A stretch of DNA of 64,000 nucleotides from G963677185 sp963677185 (GCA_963677185.1 OY781889.1:1240001-1304000), one strand, 5' to 3'; numbered from the stretch's first letter, positions 9,112-17,360 are shown. Notes: a model not told the origin generated them from the sequence alone. Translations and numbers: made by a program.

Positions 9112-9504
9112 ATGCCAGTGGTTAGAGTGGATATGATTGAGGGCAGGCCTTTGCAATACAAAAAGGCGATACTTGACGGGATACACCAGGCCCTGTGCGA
9201 CAGCCTGCTGATTCCGGACGATGATCGCTTCCAGCGCATCATAGAAATACCCAGGGAGGATTTCGAATATCCGCCCAACCGGAGCGAACAGGTCATAATG
9301 ATCGAAATCAAGCTTTTCGCAGGCCGCACCGGAGATACCAAGCGCAAGCTATACCGCCATATCATTGACAACCTGGCAAGGGATCCCGGGATTGACGGTA
9401 TGGATATAATGATAATCCTGTATGAAATACCGATGATTAACTGGGGCATCCGCGGTGGCCAGGCTGCCAGCGACGTAGAAATGGGATTTAAAGTGGTGAT
9501 ATAA
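9112..9504 (+). CDS. 4-oxalocrotonate-tautomerase-like family protein
   Basis: A 130-residue protein of the tautomerase superfamily. After removal of Met1 it would begin with Pro ('PVVRVDMIEGR'), the catalytic base of this superfamily. An AGGAGG site ends 7 bases before the ATG at 9112, which supports that start over an in-frame GTG at 9103 lying within the ribosome site. It is twice the length of classic 4-OT subunits and is related to the 'tautomerase family protein' group with an internal second motif ('RSEQVIMIEIKLFAGRT'). Substrate unknown. It sits 32 bases after uvrB and 2 bases before uvrA, an unusual position. Confidence 0.8.
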   Translation: MPVVRVDMIEGRPLQYKKAILDGIHQALCDSLLIPDDDRFQRIIEIPREDFEYPPNRSEQVIMIEIKLFAGRTGDTKRKLYRHIIDNLARDPGIDGMDIMIILYEIPMINWGIRGGQAASDVEMGFKVVI

Positions 9505-9506
9505 CA

Positions 9507-12344
9507 ATGCACAAACAAATAGTCGTTAAAGGCGCCCGCGAGCACAATCTTAAAAATGTGGATATAGCTATTCCGCGGGATCAAATGATTGTATTCACAG
9601 GTGTTTCCGGTTCGGGCAAATCCAGCCTGGCATTTGACACAATATACAGCGAAGGCCAGCGCCGCTATGTGGAATCGTTGTCCACGTACGCACGCCAGTT
9701 CCTCGGGCAAATGGACAAACCGGATGTAGATTACATTGAAGGCCTGTCACCGTCCATTTCCATCGACCAGAAAACCACATCCAACAATCCTCGTTCGACA
9801 GTGGGTACGGTAACCGAAATATACGATTACCTTCGCCTGCTTTATGCCCGGGTGGGGCGGCCGCATTGCCCTAACTGCCACTTGCCCATTGAAAGGCAAA
9901 GCATTGACCAGATTGTGGATACGGTGCTTCAGTTGCCTGATGGCAGCCGGATTAAGATACTTTCTCCGGTTATACGGGGTCAGAAAGGGGAGCATCGCAA
10001 GCTGATTGACAGCCTGCACAAAGACGGCTATTCCCGGATTATTGCCGATGGTTATGAATACACCGATGAAGAAGACATTGAGCTGGTTAAGAATAAAAAA
10101 CATGATATCAGCGCCGTGGTGGACCGCCTGGTCCTTAAAGAGAGTATCCGCAGCCGCCTGGCTGAATCGGTCGAAAGCGCTTTGCGCCTCAGCGAAGGTT
10201 CTGTGGTGGTGCAGCTTCTGCCCGAGTCCGGAGAAGCGGTTGATCACACCTATAATACCGACTTCGCCTGCCCGGACTGCGGCTTTAGCATGCCCGAACT
10301 CAGCCCGCGCATGTTTTCGTTTAACAGTCCTTATGGTGCCTGCCCGGAATGCGACGGCCTGGGAGAGAAACGCGAAATATCGCCGGCCCTGGTTTTGGAT
10401 ATGGACAAAAGCCTGGAGGATGGTGCAGTTATACCGTTTGCCACCGCCTTTCATAACTGGTATCGCAGCGTCCTGGAAGGTGTCGCGAAAAAATATCATA
10501 TACCTATGGACCGGCCGATGAAAGATCTAAAACCTGAACAGGTTAACCTGATACTGCATGGCCGGGGAAGTGAACGCCTGCGAATAAACTATATTAACTC
10601 ATATGGGGAAGCCGGCAGTGTTAATGCGACCTTTGAAGGCGTGATTAATACTCTGAAAAGGCGCTACCAGGAAACCCGCTCCGACTCTTCCCGGGCGGAA
10701 TACGAGAAATATATGGCCACCCGCTTATGCCCGGCTTGCGAAGGGAAGAGGCTTAAGCCTGAGATCCTGGCAGTGCTGATCGGCGGCCGTTCGATCAATG
10801 AAGTAACTAACCTGTCAGTAAGCTATGCCATGGAATTTTTTGGCGGGCTCCAGTATACGGAGCGGGAAGCGATAATAGCCCGGCAGATAATGAAAGAAAT
10901 CCAGGAACGCCTCAAGTTTTTGGTGGATGTCGGGCTGGACTACTTGAGCCTGGACCGGGCAGCTGGCTCTCTCTCAGGGGGCGAAGCCCAGCGTATCCGG
11001 CTGGCTACCCAGGTCGGTTCAGGGCTGGTCGGAGTGCTCTATGTTCTGGACGAACCCAGCATAGGTCTGCATCCCCGGGACAATGACCGCTTGCTCCACA
11101 CCCTGAAACGGTTGCGTGACCTGGGCAACACCGTCATAGTGGTCGAACATGATGAAGAAACCATCATGAATGCGGATTATATAGTCGATATTGGGCCTGG
11201 AGCCGGGGTGCACGGAGGCGAAATAATCGCCGCCGGCAGCCTGGAAGATATAATTGCGGCTGAACGCTCTCTCACCGGGCAGTACCTGTCCGGGAAAAGG
11301 CGCATCGAAGTGCCTGACCAACGCCGGCCTGGCAATGGTGACTTTCTGGTGGTTCACGGCGCGGCAGAACACAACCTCAAGAATCTGGATGTAAGCTTTC
11401 CTCTGGGGGCAATGGTTTTGGTGACCGGAGTATCCGGATCCGGCAAGAGCAGCTTGCTGCAGGACATTGTTTATCCCGCATTGATGAAGAAGCTGCATGG
11501 CAGCCGAACCAATCCGGGACGGCATGAAAGGATTGACGGCATCCAGCACATCGAAAAGGTAATCAATATAGACCAATCGCCGATTGGAAGGACTCCGCGA
11601 TCTAATCCGGCCACCTATACCGGGGCATTTGACGGCATTCGCAGTCTGTTCTCGGAAACAGCCGAAGCCAGGATGCGCGGCTATAAGCCAGGCCGTTTTA
11701 GTTTTAATGTTCGCGGCGGGCGCTGTGAAGCGTGTTCAGGCGATGGCATTATCAGGATTGAAATGCACTTTCTGCCTGATGTTTATATTCCCTGTGAGGT
11801 CTGCAAGGGCAAACGCTATAACCGCGAAACCCTCGAGGTTAAATACCGGGGCAAGACTATTGCCGATGTGCTTGACATGACCGTTGATGAAGGTGTGGAG
11901 CTTTTTGCCAATGTACCGGTTATTCACCGCAAGATGAAGGTTCTGCAGGATGTAGGGCTCGGATATATCAAGCTGGGCCAGCCTGCTCCCACTCTTTCTG
12001 GAGGGGAAGCACAGCGGGTCAAGCTGTCCACCGAGTTGTCGAAACGAACTACCGGCAAGAGTTTGTACATCTTGGACGAGCCAACCACCGGGCTGCATAA
12101 GGAAGATGTCCGCCATTTGCTGGAGGTGTTGAACCGCCTGGTGGACCAGGGCAACACCGTAGTAGTCATTGAGCATAATATGGATGTGGTTAAAAACGCC
12201 GATTATATAATAGACCTGGGGCCGGATGGCGGAGACCGGGGTGGAGAGATAGTGGTGTGCGGGACTCCTGAAGAAGTGGCCGCCAATAGCAGCTCATACA
12301 CCGGCCGATTTCTCAGGCAAGCCCTTGTGCGAGAAATTATTTGA
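9507..12344 (+). CDS. uvrA: UvrABC nucleotide excision repair subunit A
   Basis: Damage-recognition ATPase of excision repair, 945 residues, full length. It has two ABC modules: the first Walker A is 'GVSGSGKSSLAFDT' near residue 31, and the second is 'GVSGSGKSSLLQDI' near residue 640. Signature motifs 'LSGGEAQRIRLATQ' and 'LSGGEAQRVKLSTEL' and both Walker B segments ('LYVLDEPSIGLHPRD', 'LYILDEPTTGLH') are seen. Zinc-finger cysteines are present ('CPNCHLP', 'CPDCGF..CPECDG', 'CEACSGDG..CEVCKGKRY'). It starts 2 bases after the tautomerase gene with a GGTGAT ribosome site, so it is translated from the same mRNA as uvrB. Confidence 0.98.
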   Translation: MHKQIVVKGAREHNLKNVDIAIPRDQMIVFTGVSGSGKSSLAFDTIYSEGQRRYVESLSTYARQFLGQMDKPDVDYIEGLSPSISIDQKTTSNNPRSTVGTVTEIYDYLRLLYARVGRPHCPNCHLPIERQSIDQIVDTVLQLPDGSRIKILSPVIRGQKGEHRKLIDSLHKDGYSRIIADGYEYTDEEDIELVKNKKHDISAVVDRLVLKESIRSRLAESVESALRLSEGSVVVQLLPESGEAVDHTYNTDFACPDCGFSMPELSPRMFSFNSPYGACPECDGLGEKREISPALVLDMDKSLEDGAVIPFATAFHNWYRSVLEGVAKKYHIPMDRPMKDLKPEQVNLILHGRGSERLRINYINSYGEAGSVNATFEGVINTLKRRYQETRSDSSRAEYEKYMATRLCPACEGKRLKPEILAVLIGGRSINEVTNLSVSYAMEFFGGLQYTEREAIIARQIMKEIQERLKFLVDVGLDYLSLDRAAGSLSGGEAQRIRLATQVGSGLVGVLYVLDEPSIGLHPRDNDRLLHTLKRLRDLGNTVIVVEHDEETIMNADYIVDIGPGAGVHGGEIIAAGSLEDIIAAERSLTGQYLSGKRRIEVPDQRRPGNGDFLVVHGAAEHNLKNLDVSFPLGAMVLVTGVSGSGKSSLLQDIVYPALMKKLHGSRTNPGRHERIDGIQHIEKVINIDQSPIGRTPRSNPATYTGAFDGIRSLFSETAEARMRGYKPGRFSFNVRGGRCEACSGDGIIRIEMHFLPDVYIPCEVCKGKRYNRETLEVKYRGKTIADVLDMTVDEGVELFANVPVIHRKMKVLQDVGLGYIKLGQPAPTLSGGEAQRVKLSTELSKRTTGKSLYILDEPTTGLHKEDVRHLLEVLNRLVDQGNTVVVIEHNMDVVKNADYIIDLGPDGGDRGGEIVVCGTPEEVAANSSSYTGRFLRQALVREII

Positions 12345-12413
12345 TAGGGGATTTAATTAATAATAGACTATTAAAAACGATATCATCGAATGATTAAAAC
12401 AGGGGGAATAAAT

Positions 12414-13214
12414 ATGCCTGATGCCTACAAAGGAATCGAGTTTAGCACCATCAAGGCCTGGGTGGAAGAAGGGATTGCATTCATGCAGTTCAACCGCATC
12501 CGGGCTTTCAATTCCATTAATGAAGAAGTGCTGGACGAAGCAACCCGGCTACTCGATATGTACAGCGCCGACCCCGATGTCAGGGTTATTATTATCTGCG
12601 GAGGCTCCAGGGCTTTTGCTGCCGGGGCTGATATTGCCTCGGTCACGGAATATAACCCTTTCCAGGCCAGGAGCTTTCTCGATAAAGCACATCGCTGTCT
12701 ATTTGCCATCGAAGATAATCCCAAGCCGACCATTGCAGCAGTTCGCGGCCTGGCTCTGGGCGGCGGTCTGGAAGTGGTCATGGCCTGCGATATTCACATA
12801 ATCGCTGAAAACGCCACCCTGGGTCTGCCGGAGATTGACCGGGGCATATTTCCGGGAGCCGGGGGGACTCAACGCTTTCCCCGCATATCAGCTATCAATA
12901 TAGTCAAAGAATATATATTTACCGGGGAATTTTTCAACGGTGAAGTGGCCAAGCGGATCGGGCTGGCCAACCATGTGGTGCCCTCTGACCAGGTGATGGA
13001 AACGGCTGTGAAAATAGCCCGCAAGATCGCCCGTAAGAGCCCGCTTGCCCTGCGGGAAGCCAAGAATGCGATAAACATGTCTATGAATACGGATATAAAA
13101 ACCGGATGCCGTATAGAACAAATTGGCTGGTCGATGCTGTTTTCTTCAGAGGATCAAAAAGAAGGGATGCGCGCATTTGCCGAATCACGCCAGCCCGATT
13201 TCACCGGACGATAA
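12414..13214 (+). CDS. Enoyl-CoA hydratase/isomerase (crotonase) family protein
   Basis: A 266-residue crotonase. Both catalytic glutamates of a true enoyl-CoA hydratase are present: Glu120 in 'GGGLEVVMACD' and Glu140 in 'LPEIDRGIFPGAGGTQRF'. The oxyanion-hole segment 'AFAAGADI' is also seen. It should hydrate trans-2-enoyl-CoA to 3-hydroxyacyl-CoA in the cytosol. The ATG at 12414 has GGGGGA 7 bases upstream. It stands alone between uvrA and the convergent min operon, away from the second crotonase at 45140, which lacks both glutamates. The chain-length preference cannot be deduced. Confidence 0.88.
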   Translation: MPDAYKGIEFSTIKAWVEEGIAFMQFNRIRAFNSINEEVLDEATRLLDMYSADPDVRVIIICGGSRAFAAGADIASVTEYNPFQARSFLDKAHRCLFAIEDNPKPTIAAVRGLALGGGLEVVMACDIHIIAENATLGLPEIDRGIFPGAGGTQRFPRISAINIVKEYIFTGEFFNGEVAKRIGLANHVVPSDQVMETAVKIARKIARKSPLALREAKNAINMSMNTDIKTGCRIEQIGWSMLFSSEDQKEGMRAFAESRQPDFTGR

Positions 13215-13240
13215 AACAAACACGCTGGTTTTTTAAATTA

Positions 13241-13271
13241 CGGGGACGTTGTTGCATTAACAGCATCCCCG
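13241..13271. terminator. Convergent hairpin with GGGGACG core between the crotonase gene and minC
   Basis: An imperfect stem (CGGGGA..GTTGTT pairing with AACAGC..TCCCCG) lies between two converging genes and is preceded by TTTTTTAAATTA on one side. It can end transcription in both directions. The GGGGAC core is shared with the palindromic repeats at 39790 and 46682, so it may be a degenerate member of that repeat family. Confidence 0.5.
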
Positions 13272-13279
13272 TGATTCTA

Positions 13280-13882
13280 TTATCTAAACATTGGGTCTCG
13301 TGAATTATACTCCTTAATACAGATAGCATCGTCCTCGATGTAGGCGATTTCCGGGTAGCTGGCTTTGAATGTATCAGCCGGGGAGCGGCAAATCAGGTCA
13401 CCGATGCGCAGCTGGCGCGGATAAAGCTTCAGGGCGAATATGTAGTGCTCATTGGCTCCGTAGCAGCCAGCGTGAGCCAGACCCTCCAGCTTGCCCAGCA
13501 CTACAATGTCTTTCGCGGCCGAAACCTCTGCACTTTCATGTATATCACCCCATACGATCAAGCCGCCTTCGCTGTGCAGGTGCTGACCGCTGCGCAGGGT
13601 TTTCCGGATGATCATGTCTTTTGGGATATTTTTCTCCCGGTTGCCGCTATCGCTGTTGTTCAAAAGCATACCGTTATCCAGGCAGCAACGCTGCAAGGCG
13701 GCTACCTGTTCTGGAAGCAGCTTGCCCAAGCCATCTCCGTTGAACAGCACCGAAGCACCGCGAAAAAATCCGGGATTGTCGCTAATTTTTTTCTCCAGAG
13801 CAGCCTGGTATTCATCAAAGCTGCCCTTTTCAAAGAAAAAGACCAGGCTGTTATTGAGGCCTTTTACGTTAATGACCGCCAA
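13280..13882 (-). CDS. minC: Septum site-determining protein MinC
   Basis: Inhibitor of FtsZ ring assembly, 200 residues. The N-terminal half (about 1-100) is the FtsZ-interacting domain. The C-terminal half (about 100-195) is the beta-helix MinC_C domain that binds MinD, with the family pattern 'LRSGQHLHSEGGLIVWGDIHESAEVSAAKDIVVLGKLEGLAHAG' split over its repeats. It is the last gene of minD-minE-minC on the minus strand, 5 bases after minE, with AAGGGAGGTAAG overlapping the minE end as ribosome site. Gene order differs from the minC-minD-minE order of many proteobacteria. Confidence 0.93.
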   Translation of the reverse strand: MAVINVKGLNNSLVFFFEKGSFDEYQAALEKKISDNPGFFRGASVLFNGDGLGKLLPEQVAALQRCCLDNGMLLNNSDSGNREKNIPKDMIIRKTLRSGQHLHSEGGLIVWGDIHESAEVSAAKDIVVLGKLEGLAHAGCYGANEHYIFALKLYPRQLRIGDLICRSPADTFKASYPEIAYIEDDAICIKEYNSRDPMFR

Positions 13883-13887
13883 GAGGC

Positions 13888-14142
13888 TTACCTCCCTTTC
13901 AGCGGAATGTTTATGTCCAGGGCGGAGCGGCGTCCTTCAGAAACCAGGTTTACTTCAGGAGTGCCGTCAATATCAACATGTTTCATAATTACCTGGATGA
14001 TTTCCTCTTTCAAGGTTTCCATCAATTCAGAATTAGCTCCGATGCGGTCGTGGGTTAAAACAACTCGCAGGCGCTGATTAGCGGCACGACGGCTGCTGTC
14101 TTCATCCCGTTGGGATATTTTTCTCCAGAATGCTGAAAGCAC
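13888..14142 (-). CDS. minE: Cell division topological specificity factor MinE
   Basis: An 84-residue MinE, normal length. The N-terminal part carries the MinD-binding stretch; 'ANQRLRVVLTHDR' (about residues 21-33) is the conserved anti-MinCD segment, and the C-terminal topological-specificity domain contains 'LMETLKEEIIQVIMKHVDID'-like sequence. I place the start at the GTG at 14142, which has AGGAGG 8 bases upstream; a longer in-frame version would run into minD. It lies 16 bases after minD and 5 bases before minC. The presence of MinE implies a pole-to-pole oscillating Min system rather than only DivIVA-anchored MinCD. Confidence 0.92.
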   Translation of the reverse strand: MLSAFWRKISQRDEDSSRRAANQRLRVVLTHDRIGANSELMETLKEEIIQVIMKHVDIDGTPEVNLVSEGRRSALDINIPLKGR

Positions 14143-14158
14143 CTTATCTACCTCCTGT

Positions 14159-14980
14159 TTATTTTCTACTGAAGAATCCCTTTCTAAAACGCGACCAGAA
14201 GCTCTGGTTGTCCATTTCGAAATCAGACATGATATCAATTTCATTACCGATAATTCTCTGTACTACGTTACTGAACGCTTTGGCGGCTGGAGATTTGCCT
14301 TCCAGAACCATGGGTTCGCCGCGGTTAGTGGAAACCAGGACATTGCTGTCTTCTGGCACAACTCCGATTAAGCGCAGGGCTAAATGTTCTTGCAGATCTG
14401 CGATACTAAGCATATCGCCCTGTTTTACCATATCCGGGCGCAGGCGATTGATAAGCAGGCTTATGTCGTCGAATTGTTCAGACTCTAAAATGCCGGTAAT
14501 CCGGTCAGCATCACGAACCGCGGAAATTTCGGGATTGGTTACCACTATAGCGGCATCGGCCGCAGATATTGCATTGCGGAAACCCTGCTCGATGCCGGCC
14601 GGGCAGTCAATTAGAATGAAGTCAAAATCTTCGCGTAGCTCGGCACAGATTTTCTTAATCTGTTCTGGTTTTAAGTCCTCTTTGTTTCGGGTCTGTGCAG
14701 CAGGCAGCATGCAAAAATGCGGCATGTTTTTGTCCTTTACCAGTGCCTGACGAAGAGTGCACTCGCCCTCGGCAACCTGCATAATGTCGTATATGACCCG
14801 GTTTTCCAGGCCTAGAATGAGATCAAGCTTTTTGAGCCCGATGTCCAAATCCATAACAGCTACCCTGTAACCCAGCTTGGCAAGCCCGGAACCAATATTG
14901 GCGACGGATGTGGTCTTGCCGACTCCACCTTTACCGGATGTTGCAACGATCACCTTGCTGCTGTTCGTCTTTTTTTCCAC
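14159..14980 (-). CDS. minD: Septum site-determining ATPase MinD
   Basis: A 273-residue ParA/MinD ATPase that positions MinC at the membrane. The deviant Walker A 'SGKGGVGKTT' has its signature Lys17 and Lys22. 'VMDLDIGLKKLDL' and 'LIDCPAGIEQGFRNAI' follow as in MinD. The C-terminal 'QSFWSRFRKGFFSRK' forms the amphipathic membrane-targeting helix. Start is a GTG at 14980 preceded by AAGGAGGCATACTG. It is the first gene of the minDEC operon; its promoter must lie in the AT-rich gap upstream. Confidence 0.95.
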   Translation of the reverse strand: MEKKTNSSKVIVATSGKGGVGKTTSVANIGSGLAKLGYRVAVMDLDIGLKKLDLILGLENRVIYDIMQVAEGECTLRQALVKDKNMPHFCMLPAAQTRNKEDLKPEQIKKICAELREDFDFILIDCPAGIEQGFRNAISAADAAIVVTNPEISAVRDADRITGILESEQFDDISLLINRLRPDMVKQGDMLSIADLQEHLALRLIGVVPEDSNVLVSTNRGEPMVLEGKSPAAKAFSNVVQRIIGNEIDIMSDFEMDNQSFWSRFRKGFFSRK

Positions 14981-15425
14981 CAGTATGCCTCCTTAGTAAG
15001 ATGGGAATTGCTTACCCACCTATCTTATAACAAAGCGCAGCACGAATAAAAGCCATTTTCATGGAAAAAAACCGATTCGTATTAAATAAATATATGAATA
15101 AGCGGGGAAAAGAGAGAATCCGTAACAAAAAAAAGGTGGACCTTTCGGTCCTTGAGAGGGAATGCAATATATCAATCAATAATAGGGAGAGTGAATATCA
15201 CATTATTATAATGACACAATACGACAGAAAATGCAACAATAAGTGAAAAAACACCAAACCGGGTCAAAAACCGGTTTAAAAACCGGTTCAATAGGAAAAA
15301 ACGCTGGAATTTAGAGACTATTGAATCAGGCAAGCAAGACCAGGTGAACCATGAAGGAATCATATAACGAGCGTGTCAGAGCAATATCCACCACGACGAA
15401 TTAGAACCGGGGCCGTTCTTCACTC
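14981..15425. other. AT-rich intergenic region upstream of minD
   Basis: A 445-base stretch without a convincing gene. It holds the presumed minD promoter, a short hairpin GGACC-TTTC-GGTCC at 15137-15150 and a small tandem repeat (see separate entry). A 61-codon frame at 15061-15246 is Lys/Arg/Asn-rich, with no ribosome site and no recognisable domain, and I do not call it a gene. Confidence 0.5.
15256..15289. repeat. Tandem 12-mer AAAAACCGGTTT with a degenerate third copy
   Basis: AAAAACCGGTTT (15266-15277) is followed directly by AAAAACCGGTTC (15278-15289) and preceded by the partial copy AAACCGGGTC. Each unit contains the palindrome AACCGGTT, so the array presents evenly spaced dyad sites about 12 bp apart, close to one helical turn. 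It may be a protein-binding array; no known regulator is assigned. Confidence 0.5.
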
Positions 15426-15545
15426 TTAAAAAAGATGAAACCAGTCTTCGTCGCTTTCACTGAAAAATGCCCAGACAGCAAACACAATGCTCATACCAAG
15501 CAGCATAAAAAAAGCCAGGATCAAATATATTGGATTAAACTCCAT
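15426..15545 (-). CDS. 39-residue single-pass membrane protein
   Basis: A short gene with a strong AGGAGG site 7 bases before the ATG at 15545. The protein (MEFNPIYLILAFFMLLGMSI...) has one membrane helix at about residues 6-27, then a short acidic tail 'SESDEDWFHLF'. Its size and layout recall small subunits or assembly factors of membrane complexes, but I do not recognise a family. It is alone between the min operon and the PPDK regulator gene and points away from the latter. The quality of the ribosome site and the clear helix make it likely to be real. Confidence 0.6.
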   Translation of the reverse strand: MEFNPIYLILAFFMLLGMSIVFAVWAFFSESDEDWFHLF

Positions 15546-15809
15546 ATCCGTTCCTCCTGTGCGCACCATTCTTGTTTATTATAGCATTGACGTTTGTCGA
15601 TTTACATATTTTCCCCATTATATCAAGATGCAAAAATAACAACAATTTGTGCCCAAAGGCCTAAGGCTTTTTTGTAGAAAAAAATTCCAATCAGATTGCC
15701 GGTTATATGGTGTACTGTGGATGAAAAACCGCTATAATATATCTATAACCGCGCGCACAAACATTCAAAACCAGTGTGGAAGCAATTTACATTGAAGGGA
15801 GATGTTTAA

Positions 15810-16640
15810 ATGGCAGCTAGACTGCACATTTTCGCCGTATCTGATTCCGTTGGTGAAACAGCTGAAAAAATAGCTGTTGCTTCCGCTTTGCAATATCAGA
15901 TCGAACGTCAAATTACCAGGTTTTCGAGGGTTATTAAGGAATCCCAGGTTATGGAAATCCTGAACAAGGCAAAAGAGGAAGACGCCATCGTCATTTACAC
16001 GATTGTTAAATCCAGTCTGGCAGATTTTATGGATGTTGAATCAGCCAAGCAAGGCGTTACAGCCGTCAATGCAATGGCTCCGCTTTTTGATGCCATCAAT
16101 GCGAAAACCGGTCTGTTGCCGGCCGGCAAGATTGGACTGACCCATAAAATGGACGATGAATATTTCAGCCGGATGACAGCGATAGAGTATACCATCGATC
16201 ATGATAACGGCCAGAATCTTGACACTTTCAAGGATGCAGATTTAATTGTTCTCGGATTACCTCGGACTTCGAAGACGCCTCTGGCTATGCATATGGCTAA
16301 CCTGGGGATTAAAGTAGCCAATTATCCAATCAATATGAATAGTGAGGTCCCCGGTGAGATCATGGCACTTAAGGGCATGATACCCATGGTGGGGCTTACA
16401 ATTGATTTGGAAACACTGATCGATTTGCGCAAGGAAAAAGCGAAAGCCCTGGATCTGCACCACGATATGGACACTCTGCAGGAGTTGGTCGCCGAGGAAT
16501 TGGACAACGCTTATCGTATTTACGCCAAGCTAAAATGCCTGGTTATTGATGTAACTCTCGACGATATTGAGGAGATAGCATCTTCAATCACCTACAAGTG
16601 CAAACTGCCGCTCACGGTATCGCACGTACGCTTCAAATAG
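15810..16640 (+). CDS. Pyruvate,phosphate dikinase regulatory protein (kinase/pyrophosphorylase, DUF299)
   Basis: A bifunctional ADP-dependent kinase and phosphate-dependent pyrophosphorylase of 276 residues that switches pyruvate,phosphate dikinase (or PEP synthase) off and on by threonine phosphorylation. Its P-loop-like motif 'GLPRTSKTP' is at residues 149-157. The N-terminal 'LHIFAVSDSVGETAEKIA' and 'FSRMTAIEYTIDHDNGQN' are family-diagnostic. It governs the pyruvate/PEP branch point. GAAGGGAGATG provides the ribosome site; a TATAAT box at 15733-15738 may be its promoter. A strong terminator follows 56 bases after the stop, so it is monocistronic. Confidence 0.93.
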   Translation: MAARLHIFAVSDSVGETAEKIAVASALQYQIERQITRFSRVIKESQVMEILNKAKEEDAIVIYTIVKSSLADFMDVESAKQGVTAVNAMAPLFDAINAKTGLLPAGKIGLTHKMDDEYFSRMTAIEYTIDHDNGQNLDTFKDADLIVLGLPRTSKTPLAMHMANLGIKVANYPINMNSEVPGEIMALKGMIPMVGLTIDLETLIDLRKEKAKALDLHHDMDTLQELVAEELDNAYRIYAKLKCLVIDVTLDDIEEIASSITYKCKLPLTVSHVRFK

Positions 16641-16696
16641 CCTGTACACTGGTTTTGTCTACGAAAAGGAGAATAGCGAATTTCATCGCTGGTCTC

Positions 16697-16727
16697 AATA
16701 GCCCCCCTGAACCGGGGGCTATTTTTA
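16697..16727 (+). terminator. Rho-independent terminator after the PPDK regulator gene
   Basis: A perfect 10-bp stem AATAGCCCCC / GGGGGCTATT with a 7-base loop, running into a T tract (CTATTTTTAA). It ends the DUF299 transcript. Confidence 0.85.
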
Positions 16728-16845
16728 AGCCTCGACAGAGACGTCATATGGCAAAGACTGCAGTAATGGCTGATCATGTGCTCCACTGCTGAAGCTTTGG
16801 GTGGCCTCGCTTCCGTCTGCCGCCTGGTGTTCCGGTATGCTCTAA

Positions 16846-16874
16846 TTGAAATAACAGCTTGGAAATGGCATAAT
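16846..16874 (+). promoter_or_regulatory. Sigma-A-type promoter for the 61-aa protein gene
   Basis: TTGAAA (16846-16851), 17-base spacer, CATAAT (16869-16874). It sits about 90 bases before the ATG at 16965 and downstream of the preceding terminator, as expected for an independent transcription unit. Confidence 0.5.
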
Positions 16875-16964
16875 TAAGATACCAAATATGTGCAACAGAA
16901 AGACTATCGTGTATCCCACGCATTGCAACTGCGGTTTGACAGCTTTGTGAAAGGGGGAAACATT

Positions 16965-17150
16965 ATGGTACACCTGGATTTGCCAGAAGTTGAAGCACGA
17001 ATACTTCGCGAAACGCTGCAAAGCGATTTAGCCCGGGTGCGGCAGGAGTTCGGCAAGACCGAAAGCCGCGACTGGAGGCAGGCACTCAAGGAAAAGGAAG
17101 ATCTTTTACTAAGGGTACTGGAAAACCTGCAGACCCAGCTGACCGAATAA
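16965..17150 (+). CDS. Small helical protein, unknown function
   Basis: A 61-residue charged, probably all-helical protein ('LPEVEARILRETLQSDLARVRQEFGKT' region followed by 'ALKEKEDLLLRVLENLQTQL', residues 4-60). GGGGG 8 bases upstream of the ATG at 16965, a promoter before it and a strong terminator 14 bases after it make it a self-contained transcription unit. Codon use matches its neighbours. I do not recognise the family; the heptad-like leucine spacing suggests a short coiled coil or helical hairpin. Confidence 0.65.
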   Translation: MVHLDLPEVEARILRETLQSDLARVRQEFGKTESRDWRQALKEKEDLLLRVLENLQTQLTE

Positions 17151-17163
17151 AATGAACTGAAAC

Positions 17164-17193
17164 AAAGGGCCCGTTCGAAAGGACGGGCCCTTT
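17164..17193 (+). terminator. Rho-independent terminator (AAAGGGCCCGT stem)
   Basis: An 11-bp perfect stem AAAGGGCCCGT / ACGGGCCCTTT with an 8-base loop, just after the 61-aa protein gene. A near copy lies at 17336-17360 on the far side of a long hairpin. Confidence 0.85.
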
Positions 17194-17214
17194 AACCGCT
17201 TTGCCAAAGCCAGG

Positions 17215-17330
17215 CCAATGAGAAAAGATGGATGTCGCGGAATAAGCGAAGTCCGGATAGGAGTCGTACTATGCGTACGTCGATTGTTCGGGCTTTGCGC
17301 AATGACAAAGACAGGCGCTTTTGTCATTGG
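17215..17330. repeat. Long imperfect hairpin element flanked by duplicated terminator stems
   Basis: The outer arms CCAATGAGAAAAG (17215-17227) and CTTTTGTCATTGG (17318-17330) pair at 12 of 13 positions. Inside, the stretch around GCGAAGTCCGGATA pairs with the one around TTCGGGCTTTGC, largely through G-U wobbles, and the apex is GTAC-TATGC-GTAC. The whole 116 bases can fold as one rod. Wobble-rich pairing hints at an RNA rather than a DNA palindrome; a miniature mobile element is the alternative. No ORF is supported. Confidence 0.55.
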
Positions 17331-17335
17331 TCTGG

Positions 17336-17360
17336 GGGCCCGTTCGATAGGACGGGCTCT
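17336..17360 (+). terminator. Second copy of the GGGCCCGT terminator stem
   Basis: GGGCCCGT-TCGATAGG-ACGGGCTC followed by TTTCC nearly duplicates the terminator at 17164-17193 (GGGCCCGTTCGAAAGGACGG core). It would end any transcript of the long hairpin between the two copies. Confidence 0.6.

Noticed and set aside
12345..12413. Riboswitch or RNA leader before the first crotonase gene
   Set aside because: The gap is only 69 bases and AT-rich, with no stable fold.
15061..15246. 61-codon plus-strand frame upstream of minD
   Set aside because: Lys/Arg/Asn-rich translation of AT-rich DNA, no ribosome site, runs into the likely minD promoter region.
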